Origin: Cytobacillus citreus
Lineage (GTDB): Bacteria > Bacillota > Bacilli > Bacillales > Cytobacillaceae
Assembly: GCF_018343665.1 (NCBI RefSeq)
Contig: NZ_JAGYPM010000004.1
Span: 726,381 to 790,380, forward strand
Direction of reading: 5' to 3'
DNA length: 64,000 nt
Shown here: positions 25,633-34,725 of the stretch, in pieces
How positions within the stretch are numbered: position 1 is the first letter of the stretch
Layout: every line of letters starts with the position of its first letter
Notes under the pieces: model-generated
Database searches by the model: none
Seen by the model: the letters and a program-made list of their open reading frames with translations, nothing else
What the model was told of the DNA's origin: nothing
Position numbers and translations under genes: made by a program

Positions 25633-26490
25633 ATGGCTTGGGTAGAATCGATTCAAAAGGCAATAGATTATATGGAAGAACATTTGCTTGAAGAGATATC
25701 AATTGAAAGAATTGCAAGCGAAGCGAATGCGTCGGCGTTTCACTTTCAGCGTACCTTTACAATCTTAACCGATATGTCTATTGGTGAGTATATGCGCAGG
25801 CGCCGCCTGACCTTAGCTGCACAAGAATTATCAAGAACAAACTGCAAAATAATTGATTTAGCCTATAAGTATGGCTATGACACTCCCGAGGCTTTCACAA
25901 AAGCTTTTCGCAGGCAGCATGGAGTTACACCAAGTGATGCAAGGAAGTACATGGGAAAGCTGAAATTTTATGAACGCCTAATCATACAGGTAATTCTGAA
26001 AGGAGCAGAACCAATGAAATACAATGTGTTAGAAAGAGAAAGCTTTAAAGTAGTAGGGATTAAAAAAGGATTTTCAGTAGTGAATGATGAGCATCTTAAA
26101 GGTATTCCTATGATGTGGGATCAGGTTAATTCAGACGGAACATGCGATAAGTTAGCAAGCATTAACAATGGTCAAATTAAAGGTGTGCTTGGTGTTTGTT
26201 CAGCTGGAACGAATCCAGGTGTAGCGATCGATTATTGGGTTGCTGTAGAATATGATGGGGAAGTACCGGTAGGATTCTCATCATTGGAAATTCCTGCAGC
26301 CAAATGGGTTGTGTTTGAAGTGAATGGACCAATGCCAGAAGCTATGCAGAATAAGTGGAAGCAAATTTTCTCCGAGTGGTTTCCGACGAGCGGCTATAAG
26401 CAGGCAGGAATACCAGAGCTTGAGGTGTATTCAGATGATGATGCGAATAAGGAAGATTACTATTCTGAGATTTGGATTCCAGTAAAATAA
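25633..26490 (+). CDS. AraC-family regulator with GyrI-like ligand domain
   Basis: 285 residues from ATG 25633 (AAGGAG eight bases upstream). Two helix-turn-helix motifs in residues 5-105 (ISIERIASEANASAFHFQRTF; CKIIDLAYKYGYDTPEAFTKAF then HGVTPSDARK). The C-terminal half (about 130-285) is a GyrI-like/AraC effector-binding domain (ESFKVVGIKKGFSV, WVVFEVNGPMPEAMQ, LEVYSDDD). Proteins of this layout (Rob, BmrR-like ligand domains) bind amphipathic small molecules or antibiotics and activate efflux or stress genes. No target is evident beside it. Confidence 0.85.
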   Translation: MAWVESIQKAIDYMEEHLLEEISIERIASEANASAFHFQRTFTILTDMSIGEYMRRRRLTLAAQELSRTNCKIIDLAYKYGYDTPEAFTKAFRRQHGVTPSDARKYMGKLKFYERLIIQVILKGAEPMKYNVLERESFKVVGIKKGFSVVNDEHLKGIPMMWDQVNSDGTCDKLASINNGQIKGVLGVCSAGTNPGVAIDYWVAVEYDGEVPVGFSSLEIPAAKWVVFEVNGPMPEAMQNKWKQIFSEWFPTSGYKQAGIPELEVYSDDDANKEDYYSEIWIPVK

Positions 26491-26512
26491 TACCCAAAAG
26501 GTAAATATGATG

Positions 26513-26556
26513 AGGGGCTGTTTCATCGTTGAGATATCAACAATGAAACAGCCCCT
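26513..26556 (+). terminator. terminator after the AraC-family gene
   Basis: Fourteen-bp stem AGGGGCTGTTTCAT / ATGAAACAGCCCCT with extra GTTG/CAAC pairing in the loop, followed by TTGTTGCTTTT. Confidence 0.88.
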
Positions 26557-27167
26557 TTGTTGCTTTTAAATAAAGTTTGATCATTTTCTACTCATGATCT
26601 TCCACAATCGCTCCCTTTAGCTGAACAGCATTCTATCCTTTCGCATGACTCTTATTGCCTAAATAATGCAACAAAAAAACTTGATAAAAATGCTATACCT
26701 GTTAAAGGAGTCATTATCATTTTCTCTTTTCAACTTTTGAATGTTTTAAAAAGACATAGCCAATAAAAGGAAGAAATATTGCATGCTGGAAATACGTAGT
26801 TTTTTTGGTGAAAATCCCTTGTGAAATCCAGCCCAACTATAATCACCTAAATACGTAAGAACCAATTTTATCTTGCAAAATACATAGTAAGACTATTGAT
26901 TCTTACTTTTGATAAAGAGTTGTTTTTTTTGAGTAAGAAGAGAGACTTATAGTTGGACCTGAAATTAAACATCATATAGAATGTATTATGTAATATTTTA
27001 CGAAAATAATATATTGTGTTCATTATTCTACTATGTTATTTTATTAAAGCAATATATCAATATGGTTCGAAAAAGGGCCAGAACTTTTAAAAAAATATAT
27101 CTAAATAACAATTTTCAGAATAATTGATTATATATCAGGGGGAAGTTAGGAGAGAGGGGTAGTAGTT
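26557..27167. other. long AT-rich spacer upstream of brnQ
   Basis: 611 bases with no supported gene. It holds the MITE-like inverted repeat described separately. I see no T-box or other leucine-responsive leader that would explain brnQ control. A GGGGGAAGTTAGGAGAGAGGGG purine stretch just before brnQ contains its ribosome site. Confidence 0.5.
26826..26966. repeat. possible MITE-like element
   Basis: About 140 bases bounded by imperfect inverted ends: CAGCCCAACTATAA at the left (core CCAACTATAA, 26833-26842) and TTATAGTTGGACCTG at the right (core TTATAGTTGG, 26947-26956). A nested pair GTAAGAAcCAA / TTGaTTCTTAC lies inside. No coding capacity. Only one copy was found in the window. Confidence 0.35.
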
Positions 27168-28514
27168 TTGACTCAAAAGGTTTCAACTTCGTATATTATT
27201 GTTTTAGGGTTAATGTTATTTTCATTATTTTTTGGAGCAGGTAATTTAATATTTCCAATTATGATGGGGCAGGAAGCAGGTATAAATGTCTGGGAAGCTA
27301 CAGCTGGATTTATCATTACTGGTGTAGGATTACCACTATTAACCGTTATTGCTTTAGGTTACTCTAGGAAAAGTGACATTCAATCGTTAGCAAGTAGAGT
27401 TCATCCGATGTTCGGATTAATATTCTCAATTATTTTATACTTAACCATTGGTCCTTTATTTGCTATACCAAGAGCAGGATCTGTATCCTTTGAAATTGGT
27501 ATTCGTCCATTATTACCAGAATCTTGGAGTACGATAGGTCTATTTGTTTTCTCTATCTTTTTCTTCAGCATGGCAGCGCTCTTATCGCTTAATTCTTCAA
27601 AAATTGTTGATATCGTGGGTAAATATTTAACACCTATTAAAATAAGCTTTATACTTCTCTTAATTGTTGTGGCTATTTTTAACCCACTTGGTCCTTTCCA
27701 AGAACCTATCGAAAGGTATACAGAAAATTCATTCTTTCATGGATTTTCAGAAGGATATTTAACAATGGATGTTTTATCAGCTTTCGTGTTTGGAGTCATT
27801 GTTATAAATGCCCTTCGCTCTAAAGGTGTGGAATCAGGTAAAGTGATTATGGTATCTACAATGAAGGCTGGTTTAATTGCTGCTGCTCTTTTAGCTTTCT
27901 TTTATAGTGCATTGGCATTTATGGGGGCAAGTAGTGTTTCGGAATTAGGTATGTTAAATAACGGCGGTTCAGTATTATCTGGAGTAGCAAATGTCTACTT
28001 TGGTTCATTTGGCGGTGTCATACTTGGCGGTGTCATGATTGTAGCTTGTATGACTACAAGTGTCGGTCTGATCAGCTCTTGTGCTACCTATTTTAATAAA
28101 ATTTTGCCTAAAGTTTCTTATAAAAGTTTTGTCATCAGTTTTGCAGTATTTAGTGCTGCTGTTGCAAACTTCGGATTAAGTCAATTGATTTCTATTTCAG
28201 AACCAGTGTTAGCAACCATTTACCCATTAGCAATCGTATTATTGATACTAACTTTCTTCCATAATGCATTTAACGGTAAAAAGGAAGTTTATCAATTAAG
28301 TATGTTATTCACATTTATCGTAAGTGTATTTGACGGATTAAATGCAGCTGGGTTTGGTGTAAAACCAGTTGATCAATTATTTACGTCTATCCTACCGTTA
28401 TATGAAGTTGGATTAGGCTGGCTATTACCTGCGTTTATAGGTGCAATTCTGGGTATTATTATTGGCATGTTTAAACCAAGAAGTAAAGAAAAAGAGGAAG
28501 AACAATTTATTTAA
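27168..28514 (+). CDS. brnQ: branched-chain amino acid transporter
   Basis: Sodium- or proton-coupled uptake of leucine, isoleucine and valine (LIVCS family). 448 residues, about twelve membrane helices. Diagnostic N-terminus: LGLMLFSLFFGAGNLIFPIMMGQEAG. TTG start at 27168 preceded by AGAGAGGGG. Single-gene unit between the AT-rich spacer and a strong terminator. Confidence 0.93.
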   Translation: MTQKVSTSYIIVLGLMLFSLFFGAGNLIFPIMMGQEAGINVWEATAGFIITGVGLPLLTVIALGYSRKSDIQSLASRVHPMFGLIFSIILYLTIGPLFAIPRAGSVSFEIGIRPLLPESWSTIGLFVFSIFFFSMAALLSLNSSKIVDIVGKYLTPIKISFILLLIVVAIFNPLGPFQEPIERYTENSFFHGFSEGYLTMDVLSAFVFGVIVINALRSKGVESGKVIMVSTMKAGLIAAALLAFFYSALAFMGASSVSELGMLNNGGSVLSGVANVYFGSFGGVILGGVMIVACMTTSVGLISSCATYFNKILPKVSYKSFVISFAVFSAAVANFGLSQLISISEPVLATIYPLAIVLLILTFFHNAFNGKKEVYQLSMLFTFIVSVFDGLNAAGFGVKPVDQLFTSILPLYEVGLGWLLPAFIGAILGIIIGMFKPRSKEKEEEQFI

Positions 28515-28529
28515 TATCGATTAAAATTA

Positions 28530-28574
28530 GCCACCTATTATTAAAGAGTTTTCTTTAATAATAGGTGGCTTTTT
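28530..28574 (+). terminator. terminator after brnQ
   Basis: Perfect 17-bp stem GCCACCTATTATTAAAG / CTTTAATAATAGGTGGC, six-base loop, then five T. Confidence 0.95.
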
Positions 28575-28802
28575 CAAAAAATAAGAAAGTATAACTGAAA
28601 TCTTAGTCTATTCGTAAAGTCATCTTCACCGATAAGGCGGGTTATCAATACCTTTTTATAAAAAAATCAGAATTAAAGTATGTTGTTTCATTGTAGACAT
28701 GTATTCAAGGAATGTTTGAAAAATGACTAACTATGTAAAGTCATTAGCCACCATCGTTAAACCATCCAACATTGTTTGCGACCTTCGAAGTAAAGGCTTA
28801 GT

Positions 28803-29054
28803 TTATTTTCTTTTATTTTTACCAAATTTCTCATTACCACGTTTAAAGTTACCCGTAATTTTAGCTAACAATAACTGTACTTCTGTTATATTATCTTCAA
28901 CTTCTTTGATTCTTGCTATAAGACGCTCTGCCTCCCTATCCTTTACAATTTTAATTTGTTTACCTTCGTAATTGATTACTACCGTTCCTTTTTTCGTTAT
29001 TTGATAAGCAAAAGGTTCTTTACTTAATCTGTTTCGTTTATCTATTTCGCTCAC
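28803..29054 (-). CDS. small conserved-looking protein of unknown function
   Basis: 83 residues from GTG 29054, with AAGGAG eight bases upstream, which supports real translation. Highly charged: an N-terminal half with beta-type pattern (TKKGTVVINYEGKQIKIVKD), a helical middle (AERLIARIKEVEDNITEVQLLL), and a Lys/Arg/Asn-rich tail. No motif that I recognise. It could be nucleic-acid binding from its charge. The 228 bases between the brnQ terminator and its stop contain nothing I can name. Confidence 0.6.
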   Translation of the reverse strand: MSEIDKRNRLSKEPFAYQITKKGTVVINYEGKQIKIVKDREAERLIARIKEVEDNITEVQLLLAKITGNFKRGNEKFGKNKRK

Positions 29055-29178
29055 TGCACCGTCTCCTTACTTATTTTAGTTTCGAACATTACATTCTAAA
29101 AAAATCTTACTGCGACCTTATCTCGAGCATTTCCCATTCTTCACGGAGTGTCTAGTCATGATTTTGAATCGAACCATA

Positions 29179-30426
29179 TTACACAATTTTCGATGATACT
29201 TCTTTCCGATTCTTCGTTTTTTCCTGTAAGACATATTGATCTCTTCCTGCTAATATTCCAGTTATCGTGTATAAAAATGTTACGATCAAAAGCATCATTA
29301 AAGGAAGTGTCCATGTATGAAAAAGATCAAATAAATATCCCATTACGAAAGGACCAACGGCTGCCAATATGTAGCCAACCGATTGTGCCATCCCCGATAG
29401 ATTGGCAGCTTGCTCTGCATTAGCAGCACGTAAACCAATGAGAGTTAATCCATGACTGATTGCAGCTCCAAGTGCCATGCCAATTAAAATAATGCAAATG
29501 GTAGTCAACACTTTATTCTGACTAATCAGTAAGCCCAATAATCCTATAAAATTAACGAGCCCAATTCCAAGGGCAATTCCTTTTTGATTAGGAAGGCGAT
29601 CAGCAAGAACGGGAATAAATAAATTTGCAGGAAGACCAGAAAACTGGAGTAAGGTTACCATCCATCCTGCAATTGCAATGTCAAAGCCTTGGTTTTGAAG
29701 GATTTCAGGAAGCCAAGAGGTTACGCTGAAATAGACCAGTGATTGCAAACCCATAAACAATGTTACGTGCCATGCAATGCTCGATACCCAAATAGAAGTC
29801 CCAGCTTGCTTGCTCTTTAATTGCACTGGCGAAGAACTTTGTTTTTTGATTTGAGGTATCCAAAAACAAATGGCGATAATGACAATAAGAATCCATATGC
29901 CAAGTGACATACGCCAGCCTAATCCTAATGATTCTGATAGCGGAATGCTAAGTCCAGGTGCTAAACCTGCACAAATCCCCATTGATAAAGTATATATTCC
30001 CGTAAGAAGTCCAACTTTTTTTGGATAAGATTGTTTTACAATCCCTGGGAGCAAGACATTGCAAATGGCTATTCCAAATCCAATAAAAATAGTTCCGGAA
30101 AAAAGCAATGCAATCATATCTGTAGAACGAATAATGATACCCGCTCCTAGAATACATAACCCAATGAAGATGCTTAATTCAATCCCGAATTTTCGGGCAA
30201 TTTTAGGGACAAATGGTGAAAGGAGGCCAAAAGAAATGAGCGGGAGTGTAGTAAGCAATCCTGCCACCCCGTTCGATATACCTGTATCAGCTCGGATTTC
30301 ACTTATTAATGGGCCGACGGACGTAATGGCAGGTCTTAAGGTGAAAGCAACAAATATTATTCCGAGCATTAAGAGTGCACTTTTCGAATGATTTGCACTC
30401 GGCTCCATTAATGGATTGCTGTTCAT
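29179..30426 (-). CDS. MFS transporter, CynX/NimT (YycB) type
   Basis: 415 residues, twelve predicted membrane helices. Opening LMLGIIFVAFTLRPAITSVGPLISEI is typical of the CynX/NimT cyanate or 2-nitroimidazole transporter family. ATG 30426 follows GAGGGAT. Substrate unknown. A second motif-like loop RLPNQKGIALGIG begins the C-terminal half. No neighbouring gene suggests the substrate. Confidence 0.85.
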   Translation of the reverse strand: MNSNPLMEPSANHSKSALLMLGIIFVAFTLRPAITSVGPLISEIRADTGISNGVAGLLTTLPLISFGLLSPFVPKIARKFGIELSIFIGLCILGAGIIIRSTDMIALLFSGTIFIGFGIAICNVLLPGIVKQSYPKKVGLLTGIYTLSMGICAGLAPGLSIPLSESLGLGWRMSLGIWILIVIIAICFWIPQIKKQSSSPVQLKSKQAGTSIWVSSIAWHVTLFMGLQSLVYFSVTSWLPEILQNQGFDIAIAGWMVTLLQFSGLPANLFIPVLADRLPNQKGIALGIGLVNFIGLLGLLISQNKVLTTICIILIGMALGAAISHGLTLIGLRAANAEQAANLSGMAQSVGYILAAVGPFVMGYLFDLFHTWTLPLMMLLIVTFLYTITGILAGRDQYVLQEKTKNRKEVSSKIV

Positions 30427-30567
30427 TCAAAATCCCTCATTTATAAATTTTTCGGTATCCGAACTATTATAATGAAGATTCTGAATTTTGTATATAGTAA
30501 ATGAGATTTCCATGATAAAAAGGGGAGGCGAAAAAATGAGGGGGATCTTAAACGAAAGATTTGTCAG

Positions 30568-30603
30568 AGGGGAATGAAGCTCGAGAAAAGAATTCATTCC
30601 CTT
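30568..30603 (-). terminator. hairpin downstream of the DUF1360 gene
   Basis: GGGAATGAA / TTCATTCCC stem of nine bp with flanking partial pairing, 13 bases beyond the stop of the minus-strand gene. T tract on the minus strand is weak. Confidence 0.5.
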
Positions 30604-30615
30604 AACAAATAAGAA

Positions 30616-30993
30616 TTAGGAATTGTTTTCTTTGTTTTGCTGTATCTGTTCATTATAATACTCAGTTTTTTTAATGTTTACGCCAACAAAAGTTTCTAAA
30701 ATCGCTTGTCCACCTGCAATCGAAAGAATAAAAATAACATATATTGAAATAGAAGGAAGACAAATGAATAATGTCCCGAGAAGGATAGCAGACCAAACAC
30801 CAGTACACCAATAGCATGTTAGAAGATAGCCGAGCTTGGACTTTGGCACTTTTTTGATTTCATGCTTTTCGTTTTCTTTATTCTTTAAAAAAATATTCCT
30901 TAATGGTTCAGTTATTTTATCAAATACAATTAAATGGGTTAAACGATAACTTGCTAAAATAACCATAATAAACATCATCCACGATAGCTCCAA
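30616..30993 (-). CDS. DUF1360 membrane protein
   Basis: 125 residues from TTG 30993 (GGGGGGAATT upstream). Membrane segments near residues 5-22 and 65-105, with the family hallmark SYRLTHLIVFDKITEPLR and a paired-cysteine motif LLTCYWCTGVW (Cys59, Cys62). DUF1360 proteins occur in spore formers, some under sporulation control; the function is unknown. A dyad TTTCAG-N6-CTGAAA (31022-31039) lies 29 bases upstream of its start and could be an operator. Confidence 0.75.
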   Translation of the reverse strand: MELSWMMFIMVILASYRLTHLIVFDKITEPLRNIFLKNKENEKHEIKKVPKSKLGYLLTCYWCTGVWSAILLGTLFICLPSISIYVIFILSIAGGQAILETFVGVNIKKTEYYNEQIQQNKENNS

Positions 30994-31295
30994 TAGGAAA
31001 TTCCCCCCAAATAAATCTTTCTTTCAGTATCACCTGAAATGAGCAAGATTATTTTCAATGGGGGAAATCTCCTTAATAATACACACTTTTCATTTTTATT
31101 AACTAATTAAAACTAAATGATTGAGTGGAACGTCTATTAAGTACTGTTATTCATAATGAATTATAGAGACTTTTCAAGTGAAGAAGAGTTTTTTATACAT
31201 ACATGCATAATTTAGTTTTCTGCAAAAAAACTGACAATGTTTTAAAAGAAATAATACAACATGAAGAAATTTCACAGATGAGTGGTGAATTTTTA

Positions 31296-33224
31296 ATGCA
31301 ACAAGGTACAACACAAAACCGTTATATTCCTGGATTGGATGGACTTCGAGCTTTTGCTGTCCTGTCTGTATTGGCATACCATTTTAACTTTAGTTGGGCT
31401 AGAGGAGGATTCCTTGGCGTTGACATCTTTTTTGTTTTATCTGGTTATTTAATAACCTCAATCTTATTACCCGCACAAGGTAATCATCTAACATTAAATT
31501 TACGCCAATTTTGGGTTGGACGTATTCGACGCTTACTTCCTGCTTCCTTAGTAATGATTATCGCTACTTTCGTTTGGGTGACATTATTTCAAAGAGAGCT
31601 TTTAGATACTGTGCGAGGAGATGCGATATCTTCTATTTTTTATGCAAGCAATTGGTGGTTCATTTTTCATGAACTCTCATATTTTGATAGTTTTGGTTCA
31701 CCTTCGCCTTTGAAAAATCTATGGTCGTTATCGATTGAAGAACAATTTTATTTAATTTGGCCTATTGTGCTGGCAGTTGGACTATATGTATTTAAAAAGA
31801 GAAGCAGGGTTTCCATTTTCGTCTTAATTTGTGCATTATGTTCGGCTTTGCTTATGGGTATTCTCTATCAACCAGGCACGGATCCAAGTCGCGTCTATTA
31901 TGGGACAGATACTCGATCTTTTGAACTGCTTATTGGCTGTTGCCTAGCTCTTGTTTGGCCAATGAAAAGACTCACGTCCAAAAAGCTTACATCTAAGCAT
32001 AGTAATACATTAAATATTACAAGTATGATTGCTTTTAGCATCTTAATTCTTTGCATATTTTTTGTAGATGAATATCAAGTGTTTTTGTACAGAGGCGGGA
32101 TGCTGCTCATTTGTATAAATACAGCCATCTTGCTAGCTTGTGTTTGTCATCCTGCTAGCTTTTTAGGGAAATTACTCTCTTGGAAGCCACTTCGTTGGAT
32201 CGGTTCAAGATCTTATGGGATCTACCTTTGGCATTATCCGATTATTGTGCTGGGAACCCCTGTTCATGATATAGGAAATCCAGTATTATGGCGTATTAGT
32301 TTGCAGCTTGTCATAACACTGATCATTGCGGAACTTTCCTATCGTTATATTGAAATGCCTATTCGAAAGCATGGATTCCGAACTTTCTTTAGGCAGCATT
32401 TTACAATCAATTTTATTAATTGGAAAAGATTCACTTTTGTTAGAGGGATATCAACTTTACTCATATCTCTAATCCTTTTAGTATTTACTGCTGGTATCAC
32501 CGGTGTGGTAAAAGGTGAAGAAAAATTAGAATCAATGAAATCATATCCAACTCAAGTAAAAATAAATCATGAAGAGCAGTCTTCTAGCAGTAAAAGTTCT
32601 AATAAGAATTCTTCTGAAAAGAAGGAAAGCATTGCAGAGGAAATTCCACCTGTTCAAGAGGAAGAAAAGGCTGTACCTCCAAAAAATGAGAAGAACAATG
32701 AAACATCCGAACAAGAGAAAAATGATACAAGTGTTCAACCTGATCATCAATCTTATACAGGTATACTTGCCATTGGAGACTCTGTCTTGATAGATAGTGC
32801 TTCAAGTTTGCAGAAGATGTATCCAAACATTACGATTGATGCTAAAGTCGGGAGACAAGTGTCACAAGCAGTTGATTTGGTACCTAGTTACATAGATTTC
32901 AATCATCCAGATAAAGCAGTCATCATTATGCTAGGAACAAATGGTTACTTTACTAATAATCAAATTGACACACTACTTGGCGCTTTTTCGAATGCTCATA
33001 TTTATTTGGTAAATACTCGTGTCCCCCGCTCATGGGAAAGTAAAGTGAATACTGTGTTCAGTAAAAAAGCCCAAGAAAATGACAATATTACATTGGTTGA
33101 TTGGTATTCTGCAGCGATTGGCCATCCGGAATATTTTGCCGCAGACGGTGTGCATCTACAGCCAAAAGGGATAAATACTTTAACAAACCTTATTAATCAA
33201 GCAATAATGAATACTACTCGTTAA
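31296..33224 (+). CDS. oatA: peptidoglycan O-acetyltransferase, OatA type
   Basis: 642 residues. N-terminal acyltransferase-3 domain with about ten or eleven membrane helices (starting RYIPGLDGLRAFAVLSVLAYH, with SGYLITSILL and SIEEQFYLIWP), a Ser/Glu/Lys-rich linker (about 425-485), and an extracellular SGNH domain with the GDS block (nucleophile Ser496) and D617-GVH620. Such proteins O-acetylate MurNAc C6-OH and confer lysozyme resistance. Start choice: ATG 31296 has GGTGA seven bases upstream; an in-frame ATG at 31203 lacks a site and would add 31 non-family residues. Relevant to the salvage cluster because O-acetylated MurNAc blocks phosphorylation at O6. Confidence 0.88.
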   Translation: MQQGTTQNRYIPGLDGLRAFAVLSVLAYHFNFSWARGGFLGVDIFFVLSGYLITSILLPAQGNHLTLNLRQFWVGRIRRLLPASLVMIIATFVWVTLFQRELLDTVRGDAISSIFYASNWWFIFHELSYFDSFGSPSPLKNLWSLSIEEQFYLIWPIVLAVGLYVFKKRSRVSIFVLICALCSALLMGILYQPGTDPSRVYYGTDTRSFELLIGCCLALVWPMKRLTSKKLTSKHSNTLNITSMIAFSILILCIFFVDEYQVFLYRGGMLLICINTAILLACVCHPASFLGKLLSWKPLRWIGSRSYGIYLWHYPIIVLGTPVHDIGNPVLWRISLQLVITLIIAELSYRYIEMPIRKHGFRTFFRQHFTINFINWKRFTFVRGISTLLISLILLVFTAGITGVVKGEEKLESMKSYPTQVKINHEEQSSSSKSSNKNSSEKKESIAEEIPPVQEEEKAVPPKNEKNNETSEQEKNDTSVQPDHQSYTGILAIGDSVLIDSASSLQKMYPNITIDAKVGRQVSQAVDLVPSYIDFNHPDKAVIIMLGTNGYFTNNQIDTLLGAFSNAHIYLVNTRVPRSWESKVNTVFSKKAQENDNITLVDWYSAAIGHPEYFAADGVHLQPKGINTLTNLINQAIMNTTR

Positions 33225-33246
33225 GTCAATAATAATCTTAACGGGA

Positions 33247-33287
33247 AGTGGCTCAGTGGGGGATCAATTCCCTCACTGAATTCCACT
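33247..33287 (+). terminator. terminator-like hairpin after oatA
   Basis: TCAGTGGGGG (33253-33262) pairs with CCCTCACTGA (33270-33279), enclosed by GTGG/CCAC. The stem sequence resembles the CAGTGGGGGAT stem of the dispersed repeats, so it may be a repeat fragment used as terminator. Confidence 0.55.
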
Positions 33288-33309
33288 CATTGAACAAAAC
33301 AACTAAATA

Positions 33310-33864
33310 CTATTTCACAAAATAAGCCATTATGATTAAGTCATGATACGTTTGATCACTTAATTTTATCGCTCTTCTTTTCAAACCTTCCTCTTCAAAT
33401 CCAATACTCTTGTATAAGCGAATGGCTTGTATATTTTCAGAGAATACCTCAAGACAAACCTTTTCTATTAACGAGTTTTCCTTTGCCCAAGCTAGTAAAA
33501 CTGAGACTAAAGCTCTTCCTACACCTTGATTTCTGAAGTCTTTTCTCACACTCATCCCGAAAGATCCCTGATGTTCGATCCGCTTCTTTCTTCCATTATG
33601 AAAGTCTAGAAACCCAATAATTTCTCCTTCATATTCTGCTAAAATAGCTATTTTTCCATTGTCCTCAACTACTTCCTGCAATAATCGTTTCTGCTGATCA
33701 CTCGTTACATTAAATTCTGCTTTTGTTGTGAGCAAATACGGTGCTTCGATGATAATATTTCTTATGAATGCCAATACTTTATCTGCATCTTCTGGCAAAG
33801 CAGTTCGAATGACAAGTTTATTCCCGTTTTTAGTAAGAAATTGCTTTTGTTGAATTTCTCCCAT
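33310..33864 (-). CDS. GNAT N-acetyltransferase
   Basis: 184-residue single-domain GNAT protein. Acetyl-CoA motif MSVRKDFRNQGVGRALVSVLL (about 103-123) and a C-terminal NIQAIRLYKSIGFEEEGLKRR block typical of the RimJ/RimL-like and YhhY-like group. Substrate unknown: protein N-termini or small amines are both possible. ATG 33864 is preceded by GGTGG on the minus strand. Monocistronic; bounded upstream by the dispersed repeat. Confidence 0.85.
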   Translation of the reverse strand: MGEIQQKQFLTKNGNKLVIRTALPEDADKVLAFIRNIIIEAPYLLTTKAEFNVTSDQQKRLLQEVVEDNGKIAILAEYEGEIIGFLDFHNGRKKRIEHQGSFGMSVRKDFRNQGVGRALVSVLLAWAKENSLIEKVCLEVFSENIQAIRLYKSIGFEEEGLKRRAIKLSDQTYHDLIIMAYFVK

Positions 33865-33892
33865 ATTAAAACCACCATAATTTTATTATTTA

Positions 33893-34109
33893 TCGCAGAT
33901 TAACGGGCAGTAAGCCCCCCCACTTCAAGGTTGCGAGAGAATTAAATAAACCTAAGTGGGGGATCAACTGCCTGTAAAGGCCCGACGACGGACACGATGT
34001 CCTAGTCAGGCGAAAGCCACAGGACGTGGCGTTTTGAGCGTGATTGGTTCAACTAACCATCAGTGGGGGATGAAAGAAAACCCCCACTGATGGAAGTTTC
34101 ACTTTATCG
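33893..34109. repeat. rRNA-leader-like dispersed repeat, copy A
   Basis: Begins TCGCAGATTAACGGGCAGTAAG, where the 9-base arm ACGGGCAGT pairs with the later ACTGCCTGT, then variable hairpins (GCCACAGGACGTGGC), AACTAACCATCAGTGGGGG pairing with CCCCCACTGATGG, and ends GAAGTTTCACTTTATCG. The same order of blocks occurs at 50,303-50,579 and, directly before the 16S gene, at 63,412-63,520. No coding frame. It fills the space between the GNAT gene and the next minus-strand gene. Confidence 0.85.
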
Positions 34110-34149
34110 AACGATCTTACTATATGATCCTAAATCGAAACTTCCATCA

Positions 34150-34725
34150 TTATTGATCAACCCACATATATCGCTTTCGAAAATCTCTAATCAGAATAAG
34201 GATCATAATCTCCATAATAACTGTAATGATTACACTAAGGCTCAGAATGTAAAAAGCACCGGTATCGTCGACATTCCAAACAAATGGTACAGCTGCCTTT
34301 GGTAGGAAGGCTCCGATAATATAGATGAACAATCTTTTTTGTGCAATTTCGGAAAGCTGCACAAGACCATCTTTCTTTGCCATGTCAATGAATCCTTTGA
34401 AAGTAAAAAATATGAGAACGATGTGCAGAAGACCTAGGAATGTTGTAGAAAGCATGAAGAATAGCGAAAAATCGGATGGCTGGAATTGATTTAATGGGAT
34501 ACCAGGTCCTTGGATGATGGCAGTTAAAGAAAAAAAGGCTAAAAGGATTGAAAAAAATTTTGCCTTCGAAAAATACTGAGAGTAGGGCTGCAATTGTCCT
34601 AGCCCGGATGTAATGACGAAATAACCGATGATATCTGGCATTATATCAATAATAATATTGAAGTCTATAAGGACTATTAGTAAGCCCCAAAAGATTTTGT
34701 TGATGGAAGAAGGTATTTTTGTCAT
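34150..34725 (-). CDS. membrane protein of unknown function
   Basis: 191 residues with about five hydrophobic segments (IFWGLLIVLIDFNIIIDIMPDI, FFSILLAFFSLTAII, FFMLSTTFLGLLHIVLIFF, IYIIGAFLPKAAVPF, LSLSVIITVIMEIMILIL). I recognise no family. Its start overlaps the stop of 34,722-35,579 by four bases (ATGA), so the two are co-translated and probably form a membrane complex or work together. Confidence 0.7.
   Translation of the reverse strand: MTKIPSSINKIFWGLLIVLIDFNIIIDIMPDIIGYFVITSGLGQLQPYSQYFSKAKFFSILLAFFSLTAIIQGPGIPLNQFQPSDFSLFFMLSTTFLGLLHIVLIFFTFKGFIDMAKKDGLVQLSEIAQKRLFIYIIGAFLPKAAVPFVWNVDDTGAFYILSLSVIITVIMEIMILILIRDFRKRYMWVDQ

Noticed and set aside
26557..27167. T-box or leucine-responsive leader upstream of brnQ
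   Set aside because: No GGGTGGNACCGCG-type T-box sequence or matching terminator/antiterminator pair was found.
29148..29423. 91-residue plus-strand frame
   Set aside because: Antisense to the 3' end of the MFS gene and without a ribosome site.
34063..34305. 80-residue plus-strand frame
   Set aside because: Begins in the stem of the dispersed repeat and overlaps the minus-strand membrane protein gene.
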